Shown one piece after another: positions 29,978-38,327 of a stretch of 64,000 bases of DNA. The position numbers and the translations under genes were made by a program. The stretch is from Billgrantia aerodenitrificans. Lineage in GTDB: Bacteria; Pseudomonadota; Gammaproteobacteria; Pseudomonadales; Halomonadaceae. The first letter of the stretch is position 1; every line of letters begins with the position of its first letter. The notes under the pieces are model-generated. The model did no database searches and had not been told where the DNA came from. It saw only the letters and a list, made by a program, of their open reading frames with translations. The stretch lies in assembly GCF_021404405.1 (NCBI RefSeq), contig NZ_JABFTV010000006.1:1-64000 (forward strand), given 5' to 3'.

Positions 29978-32900
29978 TCATTGACCGACCAACTCGGCAT
30001 CGGCGCTTGCCCCTTGGGTCTCTGCCAATGCCGAGCGCTGGTAGATATCTCCCATCGCCACCACGATCTTGCGTGGCCCTTCAAAGGGATCCCGGGCATG
30101 GGCCGCCAGCATGTTGTCGACCATCACGACATCGCCCTGGCGCCAGTCGAAGCGCACGGCACATGCTTCGTAGGCCTCGCCAACGATCTGCATGATCTCG
30201 TCACTGATGACGGAGCCATCGCCGAAGTAGACATTGCGCGGCAGACGCTCCTGGCCGACCAGGCCAAGCAGGTCGTCTCTCACGTCAGGCTCGAGACAGC
30301 TGACGTGGTGGAGCTGCACCTGATTGAAGAACACCCGGTCGCCGGTCACCGGATGCGTTACCACTGCTGGGCAGCGCGTGCGTGTCTGCAACTCATCGTC
30401 GCCAAACCACTGCCAGTCGATGCCCGCCTCTTCCAGCCGGGCCTCCACCTCCCCCTTGCTATCGGTCTTGAAGAAGTCCCGCCAGCTCACGTCCAGGTTG
30501 CGGGTGAAGGTGCGTACATAAAGCAGTTCCTTGCGCTCGAACGCCTCCACTACGTCGGCGGGCAGCTGGCGCAGCATCTCGCGACAGTCCACGATCGGGG
30601 TGGCCCCTCCAACAGCAGAGGGGTACTCGCAGAAGAACAGTTGTTTGCGCGGCCAGCGATCCAGATGCGAGCTTTCGTTGTGATAGAGAATCATCTGGCG
30701 CTCGGGATAAGGGGTAGAACGGTAGGTATTGCGCCCCCCTTCTTTCTTGGGAAGATCACCATAGTTGCCATATAAGCCCGGCTGAATCGCCTCGGCAAAG
30801 GCTTCGAAATCTTGGGGTGTCGTGAGGCGGAAATTACGGAAGAGTATGCCTGCGTGCTTACGTAAATGTTGCTCGATGACGTCGCGCTGTGACGTCGCCC
30901 ACTCCACTGCATCAAGGTCCGCATCGGTTGCCTCGATCACGAGAGGGAAAACTCTTTTCTCATCGAGCAATAAGGTACGCACTGGCGCTTCCGCTTTGGA
31001 AGAGGTGCGTGCACTTGGTTGGGATTTAAGGCTGCCGAGCTTGTTGAGCTTGGCGCCTTTGGCAAGCTTGCTTTGCATAGCGTGTTTCTCCTTAACAGGT
31101 AGGCGAAACTCCTCAATGTGGCGGCTAGGGGCTTCCACGATCTGCGCCAGTAGCGACTGCCACGCCCCTGTCAGCTGCTCGATGGTGTCGTGTCGATAAA
31201 GGGCCGTGGCGTATACCCACTCGACCGAGAGCCCGGCGTCACGCTCTTCCACGAATAGCGCCATGTCGAACTTCGACTCCCGCCTGGGCTGGGGCATGAC
31301 CTCGACCTCCAGCCCCGGAATGGAGAAGCGCTCGGTTGGCGTGTTTTGTAGTACGAAGAGGGTTTGTATCAGCGGTGAACGATCTCGCTCACGGGAGCTA
31401 CCCGATAGCTCGACGATCCTGTCGAGCGGGACGTTTTGATGGTCGAAAGCATCCAGCACACTGGTCTGGACTTGTTCGAGCCAGTGGCAGAAATCGATCT
31501 GCTCATCCGTCAAGCGAGATCGCAGCGGGATTACATTGACGAAGAAACCAATCAGCGGCTCCACATCGGGATGCTGGCGGCCGGCGACATCGGTGCCCAC
31601 CACCAGGTCTTGCTGCCGTGTCTGACGATGCATCATGAGCAGGAAACTCGCCAACAGCAGGGTAAATAGCGTGGTGCCACGCTCTGCTGCGAGCCGATTC
31701 AACGACGCTGACAGCTCGGGACTTAGCTGCGTGCGGAAAGCCTTACCCGCATGCGATGCCTGGCTGGGCCTGGAGAAGTCGGATGGGAGTGTCGAGAGCG
31801 GCGGCGCACTCTTTAGATAACGCCGCCAGAAAGCCGCGCTTTTCTCGAACGCCTCTCCCGACAGGGCTTTCTCATGCCAAGCGGCATAGTCCACGTACTG
31901 TATGGGCAGCTCGGGAAGCTCGCTCTCTTTCTCATCGATCAGCGCCCGATAGGTCGTGACAAACTCTTTGATAAAGACGGCTTCCGACCAACCGTCGAAG
32001 ACAATGTGGTGGATGACCAGTATCAGGCCGTGGTCCTGGTCGCCAAAACGTAGCAGGCACGCTTTTATAAGGGGCCCCGTAGCCAGGTCAAACGCACTGC
32101 TCGCATACTCCGCAAACATTTCCTGCCGATATCGCTGCTGCTCATGCTCCGACAGGCCACGGCAATCCAGAACGGGCAGATCGACGATCAGTCGATCTTC
32201 GATGACCGCAATGGGCTCGCCGTGCTCGTTCTGCGGATAGCGTGTACGCAAGATTTCATGCCGTGCCACGATAGCATTGAGGGTGTTCTGCAAGACATCC
32301 AGGCACAGCTCTCCTTTCAGGGAAAACAGTGCAGGCAAATTGTAGGCGGCACGTTCTTGGTCACGGGTCTGACTCGCCAAGCGATCCACCAGCCAGAGCC
32401 GACGCTGGGCAGGTGCCAAAGGTAGCGCGTTGTGCCGCGGAATGGGCACCAGCGCATCCCGGTGGGGCATCCCGCTGCTCGCCATCGAGCGCGTTGCGAA
32501 GCGTTCGATCTCTTCACTCTGAGCGTCAAGATACGGCGTCTCCATCAGGACTCGAGTCGGGAAATCGATCTGCCAGCACTCACTGATACGTCCCGCCAGC
32601 TGCACCGCCGCAAGTGAGTTACCCCCGCTGGCGAAGAAGTGGGCATCGCTTGCCAACGGCTTGTCGTCGTCAATTTTCAACACCTGGCGCCAGAGCTTTG
32701 CCAGGGTGCGCTGCGTTTCATTCTCGGCCGTGGTTTCGGCAGCGTGCCCAGACGCTGTCGGGCCAGCGGGTGGGTCTCCTTCCTCGCCATCGTCGCTACC
32801 GCTGACGAAGTAGCCGAAGGCGTGAATAGCGTAGGCATCCAGGCTGCCGGCCTCCCAGCCCTGGCGGCAGGCACTGCGCTGCAGCTTACCGCTGGTAGTC

Positions 32901-34582
32901 TTGGGCAGGCCGCCGGGATTGAGCAGCACGGCAACTGCCAGGGGCTCGTGGCAGGCGGTTCCTACCGCCTCGCTCAGGGCATCGATCAGCTTCTCGGCGG
33001 GCACCAGCTTCTGCATGCCGCGGGAGATTTCCGCCGCCACGCCGATCCCTTCATCCCCCTCCGGCGTGGTGACGGCAAAGGCCGCTACCCGCCCCTTGCG
33101 CACCGCTTCCACCTCGGCTTCGATGGCGCACTCGATGTCCTGGGGGTAGACGTTATGGCCGCGCAGGATGATCAAGTCCTTGATACGCCCGGCAATGTAC
33201 AGCTGCCCGTCATGCAGGAAGCCCAGGTCGCCGGTGCGCAGCCAGCGCCCCACACTGCCGTCGGCGTCTTGCTGACCGTCAGCGGATTGCCAATTCACCC
33301 CATCGCGGCTGACGAAGGTGTGTGCCGTTGCCACGCTGTTCTGCCAATAGCCCAGGGCCACGCTGGGCCCATGCACCCAGATCTCGCCCACCTCGCCCGC
33401 CGGCAGGGAGTGATGGCCCTGGGGGTCGACGATATCGATCCTGTGGTCGGGTGGCGGCGTGCCGCAGCCTACCAGGGTGTTGCCCTCCGCCGCGGGGCTG
33501 GCTTGCCCCTGCGCCAGCGACGACTGGGAAAACGCCGTACCCACCACGCCAGTATCGCGTGGGTTGCACGTTACCAGCAGCGTGGCTTCGGCCAGCCCAT
33601 AGCAGGGGGCAGCCGTGTCGGCGGCAAAGCCCGCCGGGCGGAAGCGCTCGATGAAGCCGGTAAGGGTCGCGTGGCGCACCGGCTCGGCGCCCGAGAACGC
33701 CACCCGCCAGCTGGAGAGATCCAGCGCGGCGAGCTGGTCGTCGCGAATGCGCTCGAGGCATAGGCGGTAGGCGAAGTCGGGGCCGCCGCTGACGGTTCCA
33801 CGGTGGCGGGAGATCGCCTCCAGCCAGCGCACCGGGCGCTGCAGAAAGAAGGTCGGGCTCATCAGTACGGCGGGAATGCCGCGATAGATGGGTTGCAGCA
33901 GGCCGCCGATCAGACCCATGTCGTGATACAGCGGCAGCCAGCTGACGAAGACATCATCGGCACCGATCGAGAACCCCGAGGCAATGGCCCGCTCATTGGC
34001 CATCAGGTTGCCATGGCTGACCATCACCCCCTTGGGCGTGGCCGTGGAGCCCGAGGTGTATTGCAGGAAGGCCACGTCGCCCCGCTGCGGGCGATGCTCG
34101 CGCCACTGGTCGGCGCGGGACTCGTCCACGGCATCCACCGGGACCAGCTCGGTGCTACCGAAACCCTCGCCGGCCGATGCCAGTACCTCGATGATCGTCG
34201 TCGAGGTCAGCACGCAGGCGGCCTGGGAATCGGCGGCGATGGCCAGCAGGCGTGCCAGGTGCTGCTGTTTGGCCGACTCCGGGGGGAACACCGGCACGGC
34301 GATCACCCCGGCATATAGGCAGGCAAAGAACGCCACCACGTAGTGCTCGTCGTTGTCGAGCAGGATCAGGGCTCGCTCGCCGGGCGAGAAGCGCGCCTGC
34401 AGGTCGCTGGCCAGGGCACGCGAACGCCGCTCCAGGGTGGCGTAGTCGAGGGTGATCTCGCCTTGGGCGCTGACCACGATCAAGGCACTATCGGTGGGCC
34501 GCTCGCTGGCCAGCCTTGACAGGTGCTCGACGAAGTCACGGGGGTGATCGGTGCTGGGTGCGGCGGGGTGTACTGCGTTCAT
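29978..34582 (-). CDS. Fatty acyl-AMP ligase - T - C - TauD/SyrP-like aspartate beta-hydroxylase fusion
   Basis: 1,534 residues. About 25-590 is a fatty acyl-AMP ligase (QYTSGSTATPKGVMVSH near 175, SWLPLYHDMGLIG, CYGLAEATLL), which activates a free fatty acid and loads the T domain (FFASGGNSLA near 652). The C domain (HHIVFDGWS near 861) joins the acyl chain to the first amino acid. Residues ~1210-1520 are an Fe(II)/2-oxoglutarate hydroxylase with the H-x-E metal pair in YHNESSH (~1302) and distal His/Arg in AAHAR...GPRK (~1493), like SyrP and siderophore Asp beta-hydroxylases. This protein starts the lipopeptide and can beta-hydroxylate T-bound aspartate. An internal Shine-Dalgarno and ATG precede the hydroxylase domain. 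The protein ends 25 bp before the next NRPS gene. Confidence 0.9.
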   Translation of the reverse strand: MNAVHPAAPSTDHPRDFVEHLSRLASERPTDSALIVVSAQGEITLDYATLERRSRALASDLQARFSPGERALILLDNDEHYVVAFFACLYAGVIAVPVFPPESAKQQHLARLLAIAADSQAACVLTSTTIIEVLASAGEGFGSTELVPVDAVDESRADQWREHRPQRGDVAFLQYTSGSTATPKGVMVSHGNLMANERAIASGFSIGADDVFVSWLPLYHDMGLIGGLLQPIYRGIPAVLMSPTFFLQRPVRWLEAISRHRGTVSGGPDFAYRLCLERIRDDQLAALDLSSWRVAFSGAEPVRHATLTGFIERFRPAGFAADTAAPCYGLAEATLLVTCNPRDTGVVGTAFSQSSLAQGQASPAAEGNTLVGCGTPPPDHRIDIVDPQGHHSLPAGEVGEIWVHGPSVALGYWQNSVATAHTFVSRDGVNWQSADGQQDADGSVGRWLRTGDLGFLHDGQLYIAGRIKDLIILRGHNVYPQDIECAIEAEVEAVRKGRVAAFAVTTPEGDEGIGVAAEISRGMQKLVPAEKLIDALSEAVGTACHEPLAVAVLLNPGGLPKTTSGKLQRSACRQGWEAGSLDAYAIHAFGYFVSGSDDGEEGDPPAGPTASGHAAETTAENETQRTLAKLWRQVLKIDDDKPLASDAHFFASGGNSLAAVQLAGRISECWQIDFPTRVLMETPYLDAQSEEIERFATRSMASSGMPHRDALVPIPRHNALPLAPAQRRLWLVDRLASQTRDQERAAYNLPALFSLKGELCLDVLQNTLNAIVARHEILRTRYPQNEHGEPIAVIEDRLIVDLPVLDCRGLSEHEQQRYRQEMFAEYASSAFDLATGPLIKACLLRFGDQDHGLILVIHHIVFDGWSEAVFIKEFVTTYRALIDEKESELPELPIQYVDYAAWHEKALSGEAFEKSAAFWRRYLKSAPPLSTLPSDFSRPSQASHAGKAFRTQLSPELSASLNRLAAERGTTLFTLLLASFLLMMHRQTRQQDLVVGTDVAGRQHPDVEPLIGFFVNVIPLRSRLTDEQIDFCHWLEQVQTSVLDAFDHQNVPLDRIVELSGSSRERDRSPLIQTLFVLQNTPTERFSIPGLEVEVMPQPRRESKFDMALFVEERDAGLSVEWVYATALYRHDTIEQLTGAWQSLLAQIVEAPSRHIEEFRLPVKEKHAMQSKLAKGAKLNKLGSLKSQPSARTSSKAEAPVRTLLLDEKRVFPLVIEATDADLDAVEWATSQRDVIEQHLRKHAGILFRNFRLTTPQDFEAFAEAIQPGLYGNYGDLPKKEGGRNTYRSTPYPERQMILYHNESSHLDRWPRKQLFFCEYPSAVGGATPIVDCREMLRQLPADVVEAFERKELLYVRTFTRNLDVSWRDFFKTDSKGEVEARLEEAGIDWQWFGDDELQTRTRCPAVVTHPVTGDRVFFNQVQLHHVSCLEPDVRDDLLGLVGQERLPRNVYFGDGSVISDEIMQIVGEAYEACAVRFDWRQGDVVMVDNMLAAHARDPFEGPRKIVVAMGDIYQRSALAETQGASADAELVGQ
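31076..31093 (-). promoter_or_regulatory. Internal ribosome-binding site and start codon before the fused hydroxylase domain
   Basis: On the minus strand, AAGGAG (31088-31093) stands 9 nt before an in-frame ATG (31076-31078), exactly in the linker between the C and hydroxylase domains. Translation from here would give a 366-residue stand-alone hydroxylase. The out-of-frame TAA overlapping the Shine-Dalgarno looks like the scar of an ancestral gene boundary. Confidence 0.55.
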
Positions 34583-34620
34583 ATGCGTACCTACTGAAAG
34601 TCAGACCCGGGGATGGCGTA

Positions 34621-35628
34621 TCAAAAGGTGGTGTTGGCGAGGTTGCCGTGGCCTTCCGCCATGGCCACCACGACCTTGCGCGGTCCCTTGAAAGGTGTGC
34701 GTGCGTGGGCGACCAGCATGTTGTCGAGCATCAGTACATCGCCCGCCTGCCAGGGAAAGATCACGGTCTCTGCTTCCAATACGCCGCGAATCTCATCGAA
34801 GATGGCGTCGTCGATGGGGCTACCGTCGGCGAAGTAGACATTGCGCGGCATGTCTTCGGGGTCGAGCAGCTCTTCCAGCGATTCACGCACTTCCGGCTGC
34901 AGGTTGGAGACGTGAAACAGGTGCCCCTGGTTGAACCACACTCTCTCCCCCGTGACGGGATGGGTTTCCATGCTCTGGCACAGCTGCTTGGTGCGTAGAT
35001 CGCCATCCGGCTTCCACTCCCAGCGGATACCGGCACGACGGCAGAATGCCTCGACCTCGGCGCGATCGTCGGTGTTGAAGACCTGCTGCCAGGGCACGTC
35101 GAAATCGCCGTAGTTGCGTACATAGAGGATGCCGGGCTCGAAGCGCTCGCGGATCTCCACGGGCATGCGGCGGTAGATGGCACGGCTGTCGGCAATCGGC
35201 GTTTCGCCGCCCTCCGGCGAAGCGGTGACGCAGTGGAACCAGATCTTCATCGGCCACTCGCGGGTGTAGGCCTGCTCGTTGTGCAGCGGGATATGCTGAT
35301 GGGCGGGATATTCGGTGGAGGTGTAGATCCCCGAAGAGACGGCGGAGCGAGGGGTCGAGGCGAATTCGTATCGTAGCAGGGGGTGCCCGAAGGACGCGGC
35401 AAACTGCTGAAAAGAGTCGACCGAGGGAACCTGGAAGCCACGCAGCAGCACCCCGCCTACCCGTGCCACCAGCGCCTCGACATCGGCACGCAGTTCGCTG
35501 AAGGCTTCCAATAACGGTTGGTTCTCGTACGCCGGGGTGATCAGACTGGGCAGTTCCGACTCTACAGGCGCCTTACGCTCGAATTCTTCTGCGGCGCGCT
35601 TCACTGGTGTTGTGCCATTGCTGTGCAT
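34621..35628 (-). CDS. Stand-alone TauD/SyrP-like aspartate beta-hydroxylase
   Basis: A 335-residue Fe(II)/2-oxoglutarate dioxygenase. The metal-binding H-x-E is in LHNEQAYTREWP (about residue 117). The distal His is in NMLVAHART (about 306), followed by the GPRK arginine that binds 2-oxoglutarate. The closest relatives are SyrP-like enzymes that hydroxylate T-domain-bound Asp, and it is clearly paralogous to the hydroxylase fused to the FAAL protein. With two Asp-activating modules in the pathway, one enzyme per module is the simplest reading. Stand-alone enzymes of this group often pair with an interface domain, which would assign it to the first Asp, but this is unproven. ATG has a perfect AGGAGG. 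Its start overlaps the PPTase gene by 28 nt. Confidence 0.88.
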   Translation of the reverse strand: MHSNGTTPVKRAAEEFERKAPVESELPSLITPAYENQPLLEAFSELRADVEALVARVGGVLLRGFQVPSVDSFQQFAASFGHPLLRYEFASTPRSAVSSGIYTSTEYPAHQHIPLHNEQAYTREWPMKIWFHCVTASPEGGETPIADSRAIYRRMPVEIRERFEPGILYVRNYGDFDVPWQQVFNTDDRAEVEAFCRRAGIRWEWKPDGDLRTKQLCQSMETHPVTGERVWFNQGHLFHVSNLQPEVRESLEELLDPEDMPRNVYFADGSPIDDAIFDEIRGVLEAETVIFPWQAGDVLMLDNMLVAHARTPFKGPRKVVVAMAEGHGNLANTTF

Positions 35629-36338
35629 GGCTGGCCTCCTAAAGAGTGTGTGCTGTAGCGTTCGCTCGCCGTCCTGTCGGCACAGGCCAGCGCGGCGGTA
35701 TAGCCCGCCGGCACGCTGATTGCCCAGGCTTCCAAGGGTGGGGCGGCTAAGCGGTAATCGAGCCAGTAGGCATTGCGTTGGCCAGACGAGGGGAAGACCG
35801 ACAGCGCTGGCAGATGCTCGGCGATTCCCACGCCCAAGGCCTTGAGCGCTGCCTCCTTCACGACCCAGCGCTCGATCAGGGGCAAGACCGCTTCTCCCCC
35901 ATCGTGCTCGACCCGCTCGCTCGGAGATAAAAGCAGGTCGTAAAGCGCTTCGAGCTCGGCGTCGGTATGCTGCCGCTCGATGTCGACCCCCACCGCACCG
36001 CTGGACGCCAGTGCAATGAGGGCAACGTTGCCGGCATGCGAGACGTTGAACGCCGGCCCCTCGACACCGGACAGCAGCGGCTTGCCGTAGGCGTTCTCGC
36101 TGAACGTCAGCGCATCAGCCGCCACCCCGACTCGCTCCGCCAGCAGCCGACGCAGTGCTGCACGGGTGGCGACGGCTCGTACACGATCCGCCAGGTGGTG
36201 AAAGCGCCGGGCCCTCGCCTGCTCCGCGTGGCTGAGCAGTCGCCAGGCATCTGGGGTCGGCTCCCTGCCGGTATCCAGCAGCAACTGCCAGACCTCCAGC
36301 TCCGCGGGCACCGATTCAGCCAGCGGCAGGCGCTGCAT
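35601..36338 (-). CDS. Sfp-type 4'-phosphopantetheinyl transferase
   Basis: A 245-residue PPTase of the Sfp/HetI class with FNVSHAGNVALIAL near residue 97, the Mg-binding GVDIE near 117 and WVVKEAALKALG near 155. It transfers phosphopantetheine from CoA to the conserved serine of the six T domains encoded downstream, activating them. Length is normal. It overlaps the thioesterase gene upstream (23 nt) and the hydroxylase gene downstream (28 nt), so translation is coupled within the operon. Confidence 0.93.
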   Translation of the reverse strand: MQRLPLAESVPAELEVWQLLLDTGREPTPDAWRLLSHAEQARARRFHHLADRVRAVATRAALRRLLAERVGVAADALTFSENAYGKPLLSGVEGPAFNVSHAGNVALIALASSGAVGVDIERQHTDAELEALYDLLLSPSERVEHDGGEAVLPLIERWVVKEAALKALGVGIAEHLPALSVFPSSGQRNAYWLDYRLAAPPLEAWAISVPAGYTAALACADRTASERYSTHSLGGQPCTAMAQHQ

Positions 36339-37056
36339 GGGGCACCTCCGCTAACCGTGAACTCAGCGAGCGCTCGATGGCCGCCAGCACTTGCGCCTCC
36401 TGCTGACGCAGGAAGAAGTGCCCGCCTTCGAACCACTCCAGAGAGAAGGCCCCGCCCGCCTCACGTCGCCATGCCTCCAGACGCTCGCTCTCGATGTCGT
36501 CGCTGCGCCCGGCAAAGACCTGAAGGGGGTAGTCGAGCGGCGGCCTGCCGCGATAGCGAAAGCCACGACAGAGGCGGTAGTCCGCCGCCAGCACGTCGAG
36601 GGTGAGGCGCAGCAGCTCGGGGCTTTCGAATACCTCCTCGGGGGTGCCGCCCTGCTGGCGCAGGTCGGCGACCAGGGCCTTGTCGTTGTCGAGCCCGGCG
36701 AAGCGCTGCGGATCGCGCATCGAAGGCGCCGGACTCCCCGAGGCGAACAGCATGCGCGGCTGGGGGCGCCCCACATCGCGCAGGCGCACCGCCATGCCGT
36801 GGGCCAGCAGCGCCCCCATGCTGTGCCCGAACAAGGCAAAGTCGCCGAGCATCCGCGTCGCCTGCTCCTCGCACAGGCGCACCACCAGGGTCTCGAAGTC
36901 CTTGATGAACGGCTCCCCCAGACGCTCGCCCCGTCCCGGCAGCTCGATGGGGTGAACCTCGACCCATGCCGGCAAGCGGCGCTTCCAGCGCAGGTACATG
37001 GTGGCGCTGGCCCCGGCGCAGGGCAGACAGAGCAGCTTCATCCGTTGGGGATGCAT
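36316..37056 (-). CDS. Type II thioesterase
   Basis: A 246-residue alpha/beta hydrolase of the GrsT/TEII class, with MKLLCLPCAGASAT at the N-terminus, the nucleophile elbow GHSMG near residue 78, PLQVFAGRSDD (Asp region) and GGHFFL (catalytic His near 219). Such enzymes unload mis-primed or stalled acyl groups from NRPS carrier domains and keep the assembly line running. GGAG lies 7 nt before ATG, and only 4 nt separate it from the MbtH gene stop. Confidence 0.92.
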   Translation of the reverse strand: MHPQRMKLLCLPCAGASATMYLRWKRRLPAWVEVHPIELPGRGERLGEPFIKDFETLVVRLCEEQATRMLGDFALFGHSMGALLAHGMAVRLRDVGRPQPRMLFASGSPAPSMRDPQRFAGLDNDKALVADLRQQGGTPEEVFESPELLRLTLDVLAADYRLCRGFRYRGRPPLDYPLQVFAGRSDDIESERLEAWRREAGGAFSLEWFEGGHFFLRQQEAQVLAAIERSLSSRLAEVPHAAPAAG

Positions 37057-37060
37057 CTGC

Positions 37061-37294
37061 CTACTCCGCTTCCGCCGTGGCTTGCTGCTCTTCCATCCAC
37101 TTGCGTAGCGAGAGCGGCCGCATGTCGGTCCAGGTCTTTTCCACGTAGTCGAGGCAGGTCTTCTTGTCGCCGAGTACGCCGGTATCTTTCCAGCCGGCGG
37201 GAATCGCCTTCCACTCGGGCCACAGGGAGTACTGCTCTTCGTGGTTGACCAGGACGCGGAACACCCCGTCTTCGCGATCGAAACAACTCGTCAT
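37061..37294 (-). CDS. MbtH-like NRPS chaperone
   Basis: A 77-residue MbtH-family protein with the invariant pattern [12 protein letters not shown]...IPAGW...L...[10 protein letters not shown]. These small proteins bind A domains and are needed for their folding or activity. It is the first gene of the 27-kb operon and so lies closest to the Fur-box-like promoter at 37333-37351. ATG is preceded by GAGGTAA. Confidence 0.95.
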   Translation of the reverse strand: MTSCFDREDGVFRVLVNHEEQYSLWPEWKAIPAGWKDTGVLGDKKTCLDYVEKTWTDMRPLSLRKWMEEQQATAEAE

Positions 37295-37332
37295 GACGCT
37301 TACCTCGTCGGTGCATGGTTTTTTCGAAGCAT

Positions 37333-37351
37333 GCTATTGCTTCTCATTTAC
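37333..37351 (-). promoter_or_regulatory. Fur-box-like operator of the NRPS operon
   Basis: On the minus strand GTAAATGAGAAGCAATAGC matches the Fur consensus at 13 of 19 positions by direct count. It lies about 40 bp before the MbtH start. GTAAAT could also be the -35 element for an iron-starvation sigma factor, but no CGT stands at the expected 16-bp spacing. Confidence 0.5.
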
Positions 37352-37416
37352 CATGACGAACGAGGGGCGAAAGAATTTAAGCCAAGCGCAGGCTCATAAG
37401 CGAAAGGAGGGAATAA

Positions 37417-37460
37417 AGAGAAGAGAGAAGAGAGAAGAGAGAAGAGAGAAGAGAGAAGAG
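37417..37460. repeat. Heptanucleotide tandem repeat (AGAGAAG, 6.3 copies)
   Basis: Six perfect consecutive AGAGAAG units plus two bases, immediately after the stop of the small FecR-like gene and about 65 bp upstream of the NRPS operon operator. The strand is pure purine on the plus strand and pure pyrimidine on the other. A 7-bp unit is prone to slippage and would change promoter or UTR spacing by non-integral helical turns. Confidence 0.95.
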
Positions 37461-37464
37461 AACG

Positions 37465-37716
37465 TTACTTGTCTTTGGGGGGTACCAGCCCGGTTAGCGT
37501 CCAGAGGCGCTCGGCCTCGCGGAAGGCTTCACGGTGTGTCGGCGACGCCGCCAACCAAGCATGTAGCTCCCGGTGCCCGGCATCGTCGAGCTCACCCTCG
37601 TGCATGAGCATCAACCAGTCGAGGGCTGCCTGCCATACAGCATCGCTACCATTGCCCATTTCCACATTGCCTCTTGTCGGGTTGTTGGCCATGGAGACAA
37701 GGCCAGTTGCAACCAT
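37465..37716 (-). CDS. Small FecR-like protein, N-terminal cytoplasmic domain only (DUF4880)
   Basis: The 83-residue product contains AALDWLMLMHEGELDDAGHRELHAWLAASPTHREAFREAERLW, recognisable in pieces (WLMLMHEGEL, LHAWLAASPTHREAF) as the N-terminal DUF4880 domain of FecR/FpvR anti-sigma regulators. Normal family members are about 320 residues, with a transmembrane helix and a periplasmic FecR domain; both are absent. It follows the ECF sigma gene by 36 bp, the usual sigma/FecR order. ATG 37716 is the first start but has no good Shine-Dalgarno; ATG 37659 (AAGAGG upstream) would leave a 64-residue protein that still keeps the domain. It could bind the sigma factor constitutively, as activator or inhibitor. 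Confidence 0.75.
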   Translation of the reverse strand: MVATGLVSMANNPTRGNVEMGNGSDAVWQAALDWLMLMHEGELDDAGHRELHAWLAASPTHREAFREAERLWTLTGLVPPKDK

Positions 37717-37752
37717 TGTAACAAGATAGCAACAGCGAAGAGATGACAGCAG

Positions 37753-38265
37753 TCAATCGGCGAAGAGACAACCTCGGCAATGGCTGAGTGCATCGCGAAT
37801 CATGAAGTTGACCAGCGTGGTCGAAACACCTAGCTGCTCGGCCACCTCACGCTGGGTATGCCCGCCCATGCGATACAGCTCGAAGGCCCGGCGCGTGCGG
37901 TCGGGCAATTCGTCCAAGGCCCGCACGACCCGCTCCAACGCCTGGCGATCGATCTCGATGGCCTCGGGAGAGCCGCTCGGCACAGCCACCAGCTCGCCCT
38001 GCTCCTCCTCCTTGAACAGAGCCGACTCGAACAGGCACCGCCGCTGTCGGTCGATCGCGAGATTGCGCACCACGCGAGAAGCATAGGCAATAGGCTGCCT
38101 GATGCTGAAGACGGCCTGCGCTTCCGATATCTTCAGGTAGGCATCCTGCACGATATCGTCTGCCTGATCGGCGCTACCCAGAATCCTCATCGCCACGCAA
38201 CAGAGTCGCGCCCGGTGATTGACGAAGATATCTTCGATCTCCGCTCTCCATTTGCACGCGTCCAC
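37753..38265 (-). CDS. ECF sigma factor, FecI/iron-starvation type
   Basis: A 170-residue ECF sigma factor. Region 2 includes RILGSADQADDIVQDAYLKI and YASRVVRNLAIDRQRR. Region 4 includes LDELPDRTRRAFELYRMGG followed by the helix-turn-helix QREVAEQLGVSTTLVNFMIRD. The ending MIRDALSHCR is characteristic of FecI/FpvI-like iron-responsive sigma factors. It probably directs RNA polymerase to the siderophore or receptor genes under iron limitation. A near-perfect Fur box precedes it, placing it in the usual Fur-to-sigma cascade. It is followed by the truncated FecR-like gene instead of a full anti-sigma regulator. Confidence 0.9.
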   Translation of the reverse strand: MDACKWRAEIEDIFVNHRARLCCVAMRILGSADQADDIVQDAYLKISEAQAVFSIRQPIAYASRVVRNLAIDRQRRCLFESALFKEEEQGELVAVPSGSPEAIEIDRQALERVVRALDELPDRTRRAFELYRMGGHTQREVAEQLGVSTTLVNFMIRDALSHCRGCLFAD

Positions 38266-38327
38266 CGCCAGGCCTCCTGCCTATACGAACAACGAGATGG
38301 ACATCTTGATGAGCCACGCCAACAATG

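Noticed and set aside
29978..30099. Longer N-terminus of the interface-A-T protein overlapping the FAAL gene
   Set aside because: The extra 49 residues are translated from conserved hydroxylase coding sequence in another frame, and a good Shine-Dalgarno precedes ATG 29952.
37417..37460. Possible CRISPR array
   Set aside because: The unit is 7 bp with no spacers and no cas genes; it is a simple tandem repeat.
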